Assembly: GCA_046350295.1 (NCBI GenBank)
Contig: JAXMAR010000001.1
Location: 248,001-312,000 of the forward strand
Reading direction: 5' to 3'
From: JAXMAR01 sp046350295
Lineage (GTDB): Bacteria > Planctomycetota > Planctomycetia > Gemmatales > Gemmataceae
Length of the DNA: 64,000 bases
Every line of letters begins with the position of its first letter. Positions within the stretch are counted from its first letter, which is position 1. This document shows positions 8,661 through 16,031 of the stretch, piece after piece. Made by a program: the position numbers and the translations under genes. The notes beneath the pieces were generated by a model, which saw nothing but the letters and a program-made list of their open reading frames with translations, searched no databases and had not been told where the DNA came from.

Positions 8661-8693
8661 TCCCTCCGGAGGCTCACGCCGCCCGGCTCGCCT
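8661..8693 (-). repeat. Family-1 dispersed repeat upstream of nucleotidyltransferase gene
   Basis: On the minus strand it reads GGCGAGCCGGGCGGCGTGAG then CCTCCGGAGGGA. It fills most of the gap between the dciA stop and the nucleotidyltransferase start and supplies a purine-rich ribosome-binding-like end. Confidence 0.8.
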
Positions 8694-8699
8694 TGCTTG

Positions 8700-9002
8700 T
8701 CAGAACGTGCCGCTCCGGAAGCGCAGCTCCTTGATGGGCGAGGAGTAGGTCCGCCTTAGCGCCTCGAGCAGGCGGCGCTTGTGGAAGTGGGCCAGCTCCT
8801 GCAACAAGATGCCGTTGTTCACTTCCACCTCGAGGACGCCACGTTTCAGGCCGATGACGCGCGTGCAGACGGCGTGCTCGCCGGCGGCTTGCGCCCACGC
8901 GTCCTCCAGCTGCCTTCGCGCGTTGCGCCGGCCCCAACCCCGGCTGATGAAGAGCCGGCTCAGGATCTCGCCCAAGGGCTCGGGGCCTTCGAGAGATTGC
9001 AT
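8700..9002 (-). CDS. dciA: DUF721/DciA-like protein, probable replicative helicase loader
   Basis: 100 residues with the DUF721 layout: a helical N-terminus (LGEILSRLFISRGWG, ~11-25), a W..A.G segment (LEDAWAQAAGEHAV, ~32-45), then strands TRVIGLKRGVLEVEVNN and a final helix (LAHFHKRRLLEALRRTY) with IKELRFRSG. DciA is the ancestral bacterial loader of DnaB helicase where DnaC/DnaI are absent. Its position between dnaN and gyrB fits that role; the functional assignment is by family. The start follows dnaN by about 95 bases holding a family-2 repeat. Confidence 0.82.
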   Translation of the reverse strand: MQSLEGPEPLGEILSRLFISRGWGRRNARRQLEDAWAQAAGEHAVCTRVIGLKRGVLEVEVNNGILLQELAHFHKRRLLEALRRTYSSPIKELRFRSGTF

Positions 9003-9065
9003 CGTTGCGTCCCCGTAGCAGGCACGCTCCGCGTGCCGTGGATTTCACGGTCTGGGGCAGGATGG

Positions 9066-9094
9066 CCCCCCGGTTCTGCGAACCGGGGCTAAAC
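9066..9094 (-). repeat. Family-2 palindromic repeat downstream of dnaN
   Basis: The plus strand reads CCCCGGTTCTGCGAACCGGG followed by GCTAAAC, a perfect hairpin with TGC loop and the inverted GTTTAGC tag. A second small palindrome (GCACGCTCCGCGTGCC, around 9027-9042) adjoins it in the dciA-dnaN gap. Confidence 0.8.
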
Positions 9095-9096
9095 CG

Positions 9097-10218
9097 CTAC
9101 GCCGTCGTCGCCACGAGCGGCACCACGACGTACAGGTAATTCGGCTCCTGCCGGAACACCGCCGCCGACTGGCTGTCGAGCAGGTCCAGCGTCAGGACGT
9201 TGTCCGGCTCCATGATCTTCAGCATGTCGATCAGGAACTTCGGGTCGAAGCTGATCTCGACCCCCTTGCCTTCCAGCTCCAGCGGCGTCTCCACCTTGCT
9301 GCGGCCCGACTCGCCACCCTTCGCCTGAAGCGTCACCTTGTTCTTGGCGAAAGTGAACGTGACGCGCTTGCTCTCCTCATCGGTCATGATCGCCGCTTGC
9401 CGCACCGCCGAGAGGAACGGCCCGACCGTCACCTGCGCCCGGGCGTTGTGCTTCGTCGGCAGGACCTGGCGATAGCTCGGAAACCGTCCTTCGACGAGCC
9501 GCGTCGAGATCATCGCTCGCTCGGTCTTCAGCAGCGCGTCGTTGGGCCGCAGACTGATCTGCACGGTCTCATCCGGCTCGGTCAGGTTGCGGTCGAGGAG
9601 GTGAAGCGCCTTCACCGGGACAACCGGCATCTGCCCCTTCGTCGTATGCCCGCCGTGGGATTCCGCCTGGCCCTTGGCCCAGGCCAGACGCCGGCCATCG
9701 GTGGCGACGAGCGTCGCGCTGTCCTCTTCCAGCTCCAGCAAGACGCCGGTGGTGGCGCCGAAACGGGAATGCTCGGACGACGCGGCCGAGAAGATGACGC
9801 GGCGGATCAGGTCGCGCAACACGCCCGCCTTGATCTCGTGGTACTTCTCCTCGCCGAAGGCCGGCGCCTCGGGGAAAGCGCTCGGGTCGTCCCCGGGCAT
9901 CTCGAACTCGGCGCCGCCGCCTTTCACCAGGCAGCGATCCTGCGACGCCTCGATCGTGATCTCCTCGTCGGGCGCCTCACGCAGGATCGACAGGATCTTC
10001 TGCGTCGGCAGCAGCGCTTCCCCCGGCTCATCCACCTTGAGCCCGCGCACTTCGAGGCGGATGCCCAGCTCGAGGTCGGTGGCCATCAACGTGCAGCGAT
10101 CCTCTTCGACGACCGCCTTCAGATTGCGGAGCACGGGCTTCACGTCCCGTGGCGCAACCGCGGCTGCGGCGATTTGGCACGCTGCAAGCAACCCTTCCCG
10201 ATGGCACGTGACTTTCAT
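9097..10218 (-). CDS. dnaN: DNA polymerase III beta subunit (sliding clamp)
   Basis: The ring-shaped clamp that tethers Pol III to DNA. From the ATG at 10218 it gives 373 residues, the usual length, starting MKVTCHREGLLAACQIA. Three clamp domains can be followed: ATDLELGIRLEV (~45), ATDGRRLAWAKG (~180) with LLELEEDSATLVATDGRRLA typical of domain II, and NYLYVVVPLV at the C-terminus, which resembles the conserved MP(M/V)R-type end. An AAGGAA motif eight bases upstream supports this start over one 12 codons earlier. It follows dnaA with a 316-base gap. Confidence 0.94.
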   Translation of the reverse strand: MKVTCHREGLLAACQIAAAAVAPRDVKPVLRNLKAVVEEDRCTLMATDLELGIRLEVRGLKVDEPGEALLPTQKILSILREAPDEEITIEASQDRCLVKGGGAEFEMPGDDPSAFPEAPAFGEEKYHEIKAGVLRDLIRRVIFSAASSEHSRFGATTGVLLELEEDSATLVATDGRRLAWAKGQAESHGGHTTKGQMPVVPVKALHLLDRNLTEPDETVQISLRPNDALLKTERAMISTRLVEGRFPSYRQVLPTKHNARAQVTVGPFLSAVRQAAIMTDEESKRVTFTFAKNKVTLQAKGGESGRSKVETPLELEGKGVEISFDPKFLIDMLKIMEPDNVLTLDLLDSQSAAVFRQEPNYLYVVVPLVATTA

Positions 10219-10534
10219 GTTGCGTTTCCTTACGGCGTTTATTCCGATGCACAACCAACAGGACTGTCTATGTTTCCTCTTGGAATCTCAAAGTCAGTAG
10301 TAACAGTAAAGCGCCGGCGCTTTTTGTTACCTGGCGACCCGATGGCCTTGCAATACCCGACGCTGCTCATGCCTGCGCCGCGAACCCCCTTGTGGAAAGG
10401 TTGTTATCCCTCTGATAGCCGTTTGTCAAAACCGATGATACCGGGCGCCGTCCGGACCATTTCTGCCGGTCTGTCCCTTCCGGTCATCCGCGGACGCCGG
10501 TCCGCGAACAGGGGCGCGCCGGCTTTTGCACAGC
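10219..10534. other. dnaA-dnaN intergenic region with weak DnaA-box-like sites
   Basis: A 316-base gap without a coding frame, less GC-rich than its surroundings. It contains a 16-base perfect palindrome AAAGCGCCGGCGCTTT (10308-10323) and two partial DnaA-box matches four bases apart in opposite orientations: TGTGGAAAG (10391-10399, reverse complement CTTTCCACA) and TTATCCCTC (10404-10412). These are 6-7 of 9 matches to TTATCCACA, too few and too weak to call oriC on their own. The gap must also carry the dnaN ribosome-binding site. Confidence 0.4.
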
Positions 10535-11581
10535 TCATCTCAGCTCCGCGCTCAGGTCCTTGACGGCCCCCGAGAGGAGCGCATCTTCCTGGAGGGCGGC
10601 CTCCACCTTGCGGCAGGCGTGCAGGACCGTGGTATGGTCGCGCCCCCCGAAGTGGGCGCCGATCTGTTCCAGGGAAAGCTTCGTCAGCTTCCGCGTCAGG
10701 TACATGCCGACCTGCCGGGCGAGGAGCACGTTGTGATAGCGCCGCTTCGATTGCAAGTCCTTCGCCTTCACCTGGAAATAGCCGCCCACTTCTTCCAGAA
10801 TCCGGTCCACGCTCGGCGCGGCCGCCTCGATCTGCGGCGTGAAATGGGCGATCACCCCGGCGCGCTCCAGACGGCGCCCCAGGCGTCCCAGGGTTTCCAG
10901 CTGCGTCAGCGCCCCTTCCAGTTCTCGGCCGTTGGCGACGAGGTGGTCCCCGAGCCAGTCGACGACGTCGGGGGCGAGCGCGAGCTGACGCCGCTGGGCC
11001 GTCTCGCGCAGGAAGGCCTTGCGGCTCGCCGGCTGGAGCGGCTCGAGCGCGACCACCAGTCCGCCGGCGAGGCGATTCGTCAGCCGGGCCGGGAAACGCG
11101 CGTCGCGGTAGGCGAGGCGACTCGGCCCCACCGGGGCGCTCAGGACGGTGATTGTTCCGCACGCCAGGCGCTCGTCCAGCAAGGCCACGAGGCGATCGAT
11201 GGCGGCGAGAGGAAACGCCTGGAGGTCCTCCAGGATCAACAAAGCGCAGGCGCTCGCCTGCTCGCCGAGCTGATTGGTGAAGATCGACTCGGCATCCGCC
11301 TCGGCCTTATCGCCCAGCCGGCGCTGCAGTTTCAACTCGCGGCTCGACAAGAGCAGAGCGGTCCGCCCGCGCCGCTTGACTTCGCCGGCCAGCGCCGTGA
11401 GCAGGAACGTCTTGCCGACTCCGCTTGGGCCGTGCAGCGTCAGGGGGTTGAAGGGGGCGTGCGACCGTTCGCTGTCGAGGGCGGCCAGGATGTCTTGAAC
11501 GGCGAGAACCGCGGCCCGGTTCTCGGGCAGGACGATGAAGCGCCCGAGCGAAGCCTGCCGTATCTTGGGCACGACCGTCAT
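10535..11581 (-). CDS. dnaA: Chromosomal replication initiator DnaA, short form lacking domain I
   Basis: Initiates replication by binding oriC and opening DNA. It has 348 residues instead of the usual ~450. The AAA+ domain has Walker A GPSGVGKTFLL (~55), Walker B LLILEDLQAF (~120, LEDLQ matching D(D)xQ) and arginine-rich sensor segments. The C-terminal domain IV has the DnaA signature FGGRDHTTVLHACRKVE (~310), which contacts DnaA boxes. N-terminal domain I (DnaB/DiaA contact and self-oligomerisation) and most of linker II are absent. The ATG at 11581 follows GAGGTG at good spacing. First gene of the replication block. Confidence 0.92.
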   Translation of the reverse strand: MTVVPKIRQASLGRFIVLPENRAAVLAVQDILAALDSERSHAPFNPLTLHGPSGVGKTFLLTALAGEVKRRGRTALLLSSRELKLQRRLGDKAEADAESIFTNQLGEQASACALLILEDLQAFPLAAIDRLVALLDERLACGTITVLSAPVGPSRLAYRDARFPARLTNRLAGGLVVALEPLQPASRKAFLRETAQRRQLALAPDVVDWLGDHLVANGRELEGALTQLETLGRLGRRLERAGVIAHFTPQIEAAAPSVDRILEEVGGYFQVKAKDLQSKRRYHNVLLARQVGMYLTRKLTKLSLEQIGAHFGGRDHTTVLHACRKVEAALQEDALLSGAVKDLSAELR

Positions 11582-11673
11582 CAAGGATTCACCTCAGCGC
11601 GTCTTGCTCCGACTCGGGTTTTCGTCTTGATGACGGCCGAAAAAAAGGCCATCGCAGCTTCACAAATTGTAGC

Positions 11674-11704
11674 AAAAAACGGGGGCGCCGTAAAGGACGC
11701 CCCC
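11674..11704 (-). terminator. Rho-independent terminator of the CE15-like esterase gene
   Basis: On the minus strand GGGGGCG pairs with CGCCCCC around a 10-base loop and is followed by GTTTTTTG. It lies between the esterase stop (11790) and the dnaA start, separating the two transcripts. Confidence 0.8.
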
Positions 11705-11789
11705 CCGCACTGAAATCGTTGAAAATTAAGAACTTGAGAAGAGGAACGGGGCGCCGGCCCCGCGGCGAAAACTCCTCGAAACCGAGGCC

Positions 11790-13001
11790 CTACTTCGCCT
11801 TCGTCCAGCGCTCCGCGTAATCCAGAAACACCATCCAGTCCGCCCGCGTCATGGCGTGCCCCCCCTCGCGGATCCAGTAGCCCAGGCGGCTCATCACCGG
11901 CGGCTCGCCGACCGCCGGCTCCTTCTTCGCCGCCAGACCATCCAGCCCCAGGAAGCGATACACCGGATCGGCCGCCTTCAGCACCTCGAACTGGCCCGAG
12001 GGATTGGCCCATTGATCCTTGATGGCGTTGGTGAACAGCACCGGCCTAGGGGCGCAGAGCGCGACCAGGCCGTTCTGGTCGAACGGTAGCTTGTCCACCT
12101 CCTTGTTGAACTTCTTGAAGTTGGCGTTGAACCAGTGCGGGAAGCGGTCGTTGATCTGCTTGACCGTTTCGCCGACCGTGCCGCGACTCGGCGCCGTGCC
12201 GCCGCAACCGGCCTGGTGCGGCATGACGACGGCGATGCGCGGGTCGAGGGCGCCGGCCAAGAGCGCCGTCTTGCCCAGGCGCGAATGGCCGACCACGATG
12301 ACGCGCGTAATATCGATGGCGGTGTCGGTCGCCAGGTAGTCGATCACGCGGCTGATGCCCCAGGCCCAGGCGGCGATCGTGCCCCAGTCGTACTTGCCGC
12401 TGGGGTCGATCTTCGGTTGCACGCCTTCGCGCTTGTCGTCCCGGTCCGGGTCGATGTCGCCGCAGTAAACGGTGGCGAGGGCGAAGCCGCGCTCGATGAT
12501 GTCGGCGACATTCCACACCGCCTTCTGGCTGCCGCGGCCCTTGTCGCTCGCCTTGTTCCCGTCGCTGATGGCGTCCTTGGGGACCCACGCGGTGGGCAGC
12601 GCGATCTTCGGGTCAGCGAGGACCGTGTGATTGCCGCGGAAGTTGAGGCCGACGAACACCGGCGCCGGGCCGGTCCGCTTGTTGGGGACGATGAGGAGAA
12701 GATGGATCCGGGGTGCGTCCTTGCCGGCCCCGAGGGTGAGCGTGATCTCCTTGAGGGTCGCCTTGCCGCCGAGCGCCTCCTTGTCGATGCGCTCGACCTT
12801 GGCCTTGACGGGCACGGAGCCCGGCGCGTGGCCGTACATGTAATGCTCGAACAATTCGGTCAGCTCCGGCCGCCGCTTCTTGTGCCAATCATTCTTGTCG
12901 GCCACTTTGGAGCCGTCGAGCTTGACGAGCGGATCGGGCATGCTGGCGTGGGCGGGGAGCTTGTCGATATCGGGAAGCTGAGCGGGAGAGGGGCGGGCCA
13001 T
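11790..13001 (-). CDS. Glucuronoyl esterase (CE15)-like alpha/beta hydrolase, start uncertain
   Basis: 403 residues from the first ATG. It has a VGLNFRGNH strand (~118), the elbow VVGHSRLGKTALLAG (~240; CE15 enzymes have G-C-S-R-x-G-K here), GCGGTAPSRGTVGE (~273) and a C-terminal REGGHAMT bearing the likely catalytic His. This layout matches planctomycete proteins of the 4-O-methyl-glucuronoyl methylesterase type, which cleave lignin-glucuronoxylan esters; the substrate is inferred. The same frame runs 20 codons further upstream and encodes a clear signal peptide (RRSLFRFALAVAFVLGLSL), yet offers only ATA at 13059-13061, with AGGAA seven bases before it. Secretion is therefore likely and the real start may be 13061. 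Confidence 0.78.
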   Translation of the reverse strand: MARPSPAQLPDIDKLPAHASMPDPLVKLDGSKVADKNDWHKKRRPELTELFEHYMYGHAPGSVPVKAKVERIDKEALGGKATLKEITLTLGAGKDAPRIHLLLIVPNKRTGPAPVFVGLNFRGNHTVLADPKIALPTAWVPKDAISDGNKASDKGRGSQKAVWNVADIIERGFALATVYCGDIDPDRDDKREGVQPKIDPSGKYDWGTIAAWAWGISRVIDYLATDTAIDITRVIVVGHSRLGKTALLAGALDPRIAVVMPHQAGCGGTAPSRGTVGETVKQINDRFPHWFNANFKKFNKEVDKLPFDQNGLVALCAPRPVLFTNAIKDQWANPSGQFEVLKAADPVYRFLGLDGLAAKKEPAVGEPPVMSRLGYWIREGGHAMTRADWMVFLDYAERWTKAK

Positions 13002-13190
13002 GAGGGAGAGTCCCAGGACGAAGGCGACAGCCAGGGCGAAACGGAAGAGAGAGCGACGTATGCGTTATTTCCTGGGGTGAGGGTACACGGCATTTTGACG
13101 AGGAGAAGTGGGAAAATCAATCGCCCAGACAGCAGAAATTGCCCGATGCGAACGGACAGCGAACGTCTTTTGTTACTTACTCTGTAAGTG

Positions 13191-13218
13191 TTGTCTCTAG
13201 TATTATAAGAGATATAAT
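13191..13218 (+). promoter_or_regulatory. Sigma-70-type promoter of the ATPase gene
   Basis: TTGTCT (13191-13196), a 16-base spacer and a perfect TATAAT (13213-13218), in a strikingly AT-rich stretch (about 13170-13235) upstream of the ATPase start at 13270. It gives a short leader of about 45 bases. Confidence 0.6.
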
Positions 13219-13269
13219 ATTGTCTTTAAGTCTTGTACGGCCTCATTCAGACCCGAGGGACACCGGCGC

Positions 13270-14508
13270 ATGACAGAGCAAGAAAAACAAGAACTTTTGT
13301 TCAGGTGCGGGAGGGTTTTCCGCCCGGCTTCTCCCTTGGACACCCGCGACCTGTTCGCTGGTAGGACTGAGCAGATTACCCAGGCGGGAAAGGCGGTTCA
13401 CACCGTGGGTCAGCACGCCCTGATCTTTGGCCAACGCGGTGTCGGAAAGAGCTCCCTCGCGAACATCCTGAAGCTTTTGTTGGAAAACGAGGGGAAGCTG
13501 GTGGTGAAAGTGAATTGCCATAAAGACGACACGTTCCCTCGCATTTGGCGGCATTCTTTTGAGGAAATCGACCTGATCGAGCAAAAGCTGGCGGGGTTCA
13601 ATGTCTCGAAGCCGAGCGTGAGCAGCCCGGCGGATGGTTTTCCAGCGGAGGCCGATGCGAACGATGTTAAGCGGGTGTTGCGGTTCCTAGGCAAGCATTC
13701 CGACACGATATTCGTCTTCGATGAGTTTGATCGGTTGCAGGGCACAAAAACGCAGCGAATGTTCGCCGACGTGATAAAAGATCTCTCCGACAGCGCGGTC
13801 AACAGCACGCTGATCCTGGTCGGGGTCGCGAACGATGTGAACGGTCTCATCCAGGAACACGCATCCATCGACCGTTCCGTGGTTCAGATACACATGCCCA
13901 GGATGAAACCGAGTGAATTGGAGGAAATCGTACGAAAGGGAATGCAAGAGCTAGGCGCGAAAATCGATGACGACGCGCTCGAACTGATCGTGTTGCTTTC
14001 CCAAGGCCTGCCTCATTACACACACCTCATTGCCCAAGAAGCTTCGACGAGCGCCATCAAACAAGGCGTCAAGCACCTGTCGCTAGTTCATGTCAAGGAG
14101 GGGGTGAAAGTAGCCCTCAAGTCTGTTCAGGCAAGCATCTTGGATGCGTACCAAAATGCGATTCAGGGGCAGCGAAAAGGGACGCTTTTCCAGCATGTCC
14201 TCCTGGCTTGCGCTCTGGCGGAAGTCGATGAACAGGGGTATTTTGTTTCCAGCGCCGTCCGCGAACCCATGACGGCGATCACTGGGAAGCCCTATGACAT
14301 CCCGGCCTTTTCGCAGCACCTCAAGAAATTCTCGTCAGATCCTTCACGCGGCCCTGTCCTTGAGAAGGCGGGCACGAGCAGGCGATTTCGCTTTAGATTC
14401 ACCAATCCGCTATTGCAGCCGTACGTTGTCATGCGTGCCCTTGGAGACGGGACCTTGGAGGGTGACTTGCTCGAGTTGCTGCGAGCGAAGAAGCAGCCGG
14501 AATACTGA
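13270..14508 (+). CDS. AAA+/STAND-type ATPase of unknown role (Orc1/Cdc6-like fold)
   Basis: 412 residues. Walker A is FGQRGVGKSSLAN (~52-65), Walker B is TIFVFDEFDRLQG (~150) and a sensor-1-like STLILVGVAND follows (~178). The first 40 residues contain RCGRVFRPASPLDTRDLFAGR, the entry segment seen in Orc1/Cdc6-like and STAND ATPases, and the C-terminal ~150 residues look winged-helix-like (GTLFQHVLLACALAEVD). No effector domain is visible. It is a single gene with its own AT-rich promoter, is noticeably less GC-rich than its neighbours, and is flanked by unrelated genes, which suggests horizontal acquisition. A defence role is possible but not shown. Confidence 0.8.
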   Translation: MTEQEKQELLFRCGRVFRPASPLDTRDLFAGRTEQITQAGKAVHTVGQHALIFGQRGVGKSSLANILKLLLENEGKLVVKVNCHKDDTFPRIWRHSFEEIDLIEQKLAGFNVSKPSVSSPADGFPAEADANDVKRVLRFLGKHSDTIFVFDEFDRLQGTKTQRMFADVIKDLSDSAVNSTLILVGVANDVNGLIQEHASIDRSVVQIHMPRMKPSELEEIVRKGMQELGAKIDDDALELIVLLSQGLPHYTHLIAQEASTSAIKQGVKHLSLVHVKEGVKVALKSVQASILDAYQNAIQGQRKGTLFQHVLLACALAEVDEQGYFVSSAVREPMTAITGKPYDIPAFSQHLKKFSSDPSRGPVLEKAGTSRRFRFRFTNPLLQPYVVMRALGDGTLEGDLLELLRAKKQPEY

Positions 14509-14698
14509 TTGACCCGCCGCATGACATGGCCGAACGCTCGCGCATGACAGCCTGCCGCCGCCCGATCCGCACGGGGCCCGTAGTGCCGCGAACGCGACGG
14601 AGAGCTTGGCCCGGCGCCCCGAAGGCTCTGGACAGGAGCGCCAAGCCAGTGGGACAATGGAGTCTTGCCGATTCCTTCCACTCATACAGGCTCCTTCA

Positions 14699-16021
14699 AT
14701 GTCTCGCATGCTTATCGCCGCATCGGTTGTCGTCCTTCTATCCCACAAGCCGGCCGTCGCGCAGGACCGCTTCCGGCCGCTGAGCGACGACGAGGCCTGC
14801 TCCGTGCTGGGCATTGACAAGCAGCCGCTGCCGACCTGGGCGCGTGTGCTCGCCAAGTCCCTGCCGGGAACCACCGTGGCCATGCTCGGGCTGGATGAGC
14901 TGCACCGCGCTCGGAATCCGCTCGGCCCCGTTCTGAGCGGCAAGCTCCGCTGGGTCGCGGCCGACGCCGTGCATTGCCCCTACGGGCGTTCCTATGCCGA
15001 GAGTGACCTGCGCCGGGCCGGGCTCAGCGACGCCGACCTGAAGCTCTTGCGGGACGGGGGCAAGCGCCTGCCGGAGCCGGACCGCTTGGCGCTGGCGCTG
15101 GCGCGGAAGCTGACGGTTGCGGCACATAGCGTGAGCGACGAGGACATGGCGGCGCTCATCAAGTGTCACGGCCCGGAGAAGACCGTCGCCATCGTGCACA
15201 CGGTGGCGCATGCCAACTTCCAGAACCGCCTGTTCCTGGCCCTGGGCGTCGCGCTGGAGAAGGATGAGCCGCTGCCGCCGAAGGCGCCGGAGGCGCCGAA
15301 GGAGAAGCCCGTGGCGCCGGAGCGTCCGCCATGGATTTCCGTGGCAAAGATCGAGGTCAAGACGCCCGCGTTGTCACTGGGCTGGAGCGACCGTACGCTC
15401 GACGACGTGCGCAAGGCTCTGGTCGGGCAAAAGGAGCGGAAGGGCCGCATCCCGCTGCCTGACGCCGAGCGTCTGGAGAAGCTGCCGCCGGAGTCACGCG
15501 CGCGGGTGCAAAAGATCGTCTGGAGCCATGTCAGCATGGGCTATCAGCCGGCGCTGACGTCCACCTGGTTCGCGACGATGGACCGCTTCCACGGCGAGTC
15601 CAAGCTGGACCGGCCCTTCGCCAACACCTTCTTCTGGGTCATCACGCGCGACAACCAGTGCTTCTACTGAATGGGCCACAGCGAGATGCTGCTCGCGGTC
15701 GCGGGCCTGAAGGAAGACGAAATCAAGGAGCGGACGGCGCGCCTGGCGGGCGGCGACTGGTCGAGCTTCCCCCCGGCGGAGCGCCTCGCCCTGCAGCTGG
15801 CCCACAAGCTCACCCGGGCCCCCGCGGAGATCGACGACACGGACCGGAAGCGCCTCATCGAGACTTTCGGGGAGCACCGGGCCATCGACCTGATCTGGTA
15901 CGGCGGCTGGTGCAACTACATGACGCGCGTCGCCGACGCTTTCCAGCTGCCGCTGGAGCGGGAAAACGTGTTCACGCCGGCGAAGAAGGCCGAGACGAAG
16001 GAGACCAAGGAGGCGAAGTAA
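14699..16021 (+). CDS. Secreted AhpD/carboxymuconolactone-decarboxylase-like protein, probable selenoprotein (TGA at 15668-15670 read as Sec324)
   Basis: Two frames separated only by TGA make one 440-residue protein. The first part starts with a signal peptide (MSRMLIAASVVVLLSHKPAVAQ). The frame reaches NQCFY, then TGA, then MGHSEMLLAVAGL in the same frame with no gap. AhpD-like proteins of this group have CxYC followed by MGH at this point, so TGA falls on the second redox Cys, giving C-F-Y-U. The downstream part (LALQLAHKLTRAP, LIWYGGWCNYMTR) is ordinary AhpD/CMD helix sequence. An N-terminal half-copy has CPYGRSYAESDL near residue 100, where the second Cys is Gly. A hairpin begins 10 bases after TGA. 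If Sec is not inserted, the protein ends before its catalytic motif. Confidence 0.75.
15681..15696 (+). promoter_or_regulatory. Candidate SECIS hairpin downstream of in-frame TGA (AhpD-like gene)
   Basis: GCGAG (15681-15685) pairs with CTCGC (15692-15696) around loop ATGCTG; opening the top pair gives a loop starting with G. The apical loop lies about 15 bases after TGA (15668-15670), near the lower limit for bacterial SECIS elements. Structure alone is weak, and the case rests mainly on the CxxU position. Confidence 0.4.
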
Positions 16022-16031
16022 CCCCCAATCC

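Noticed and set aside
10391..10412. DnaA boxes marking oriC
   Set aside because: Only two sites with 6-7 of 9 matches and no AT-rich unwinding element; too weak to annotate as an origin.
15668..15670. TGA in the AhpD-like gene as a simple nonsense mutation
   Set aside because: Not excluded, but its position at a catalytic Cys, the same pattern in a second redox gene, and conserved sequence continuing on both sides favour recoding.
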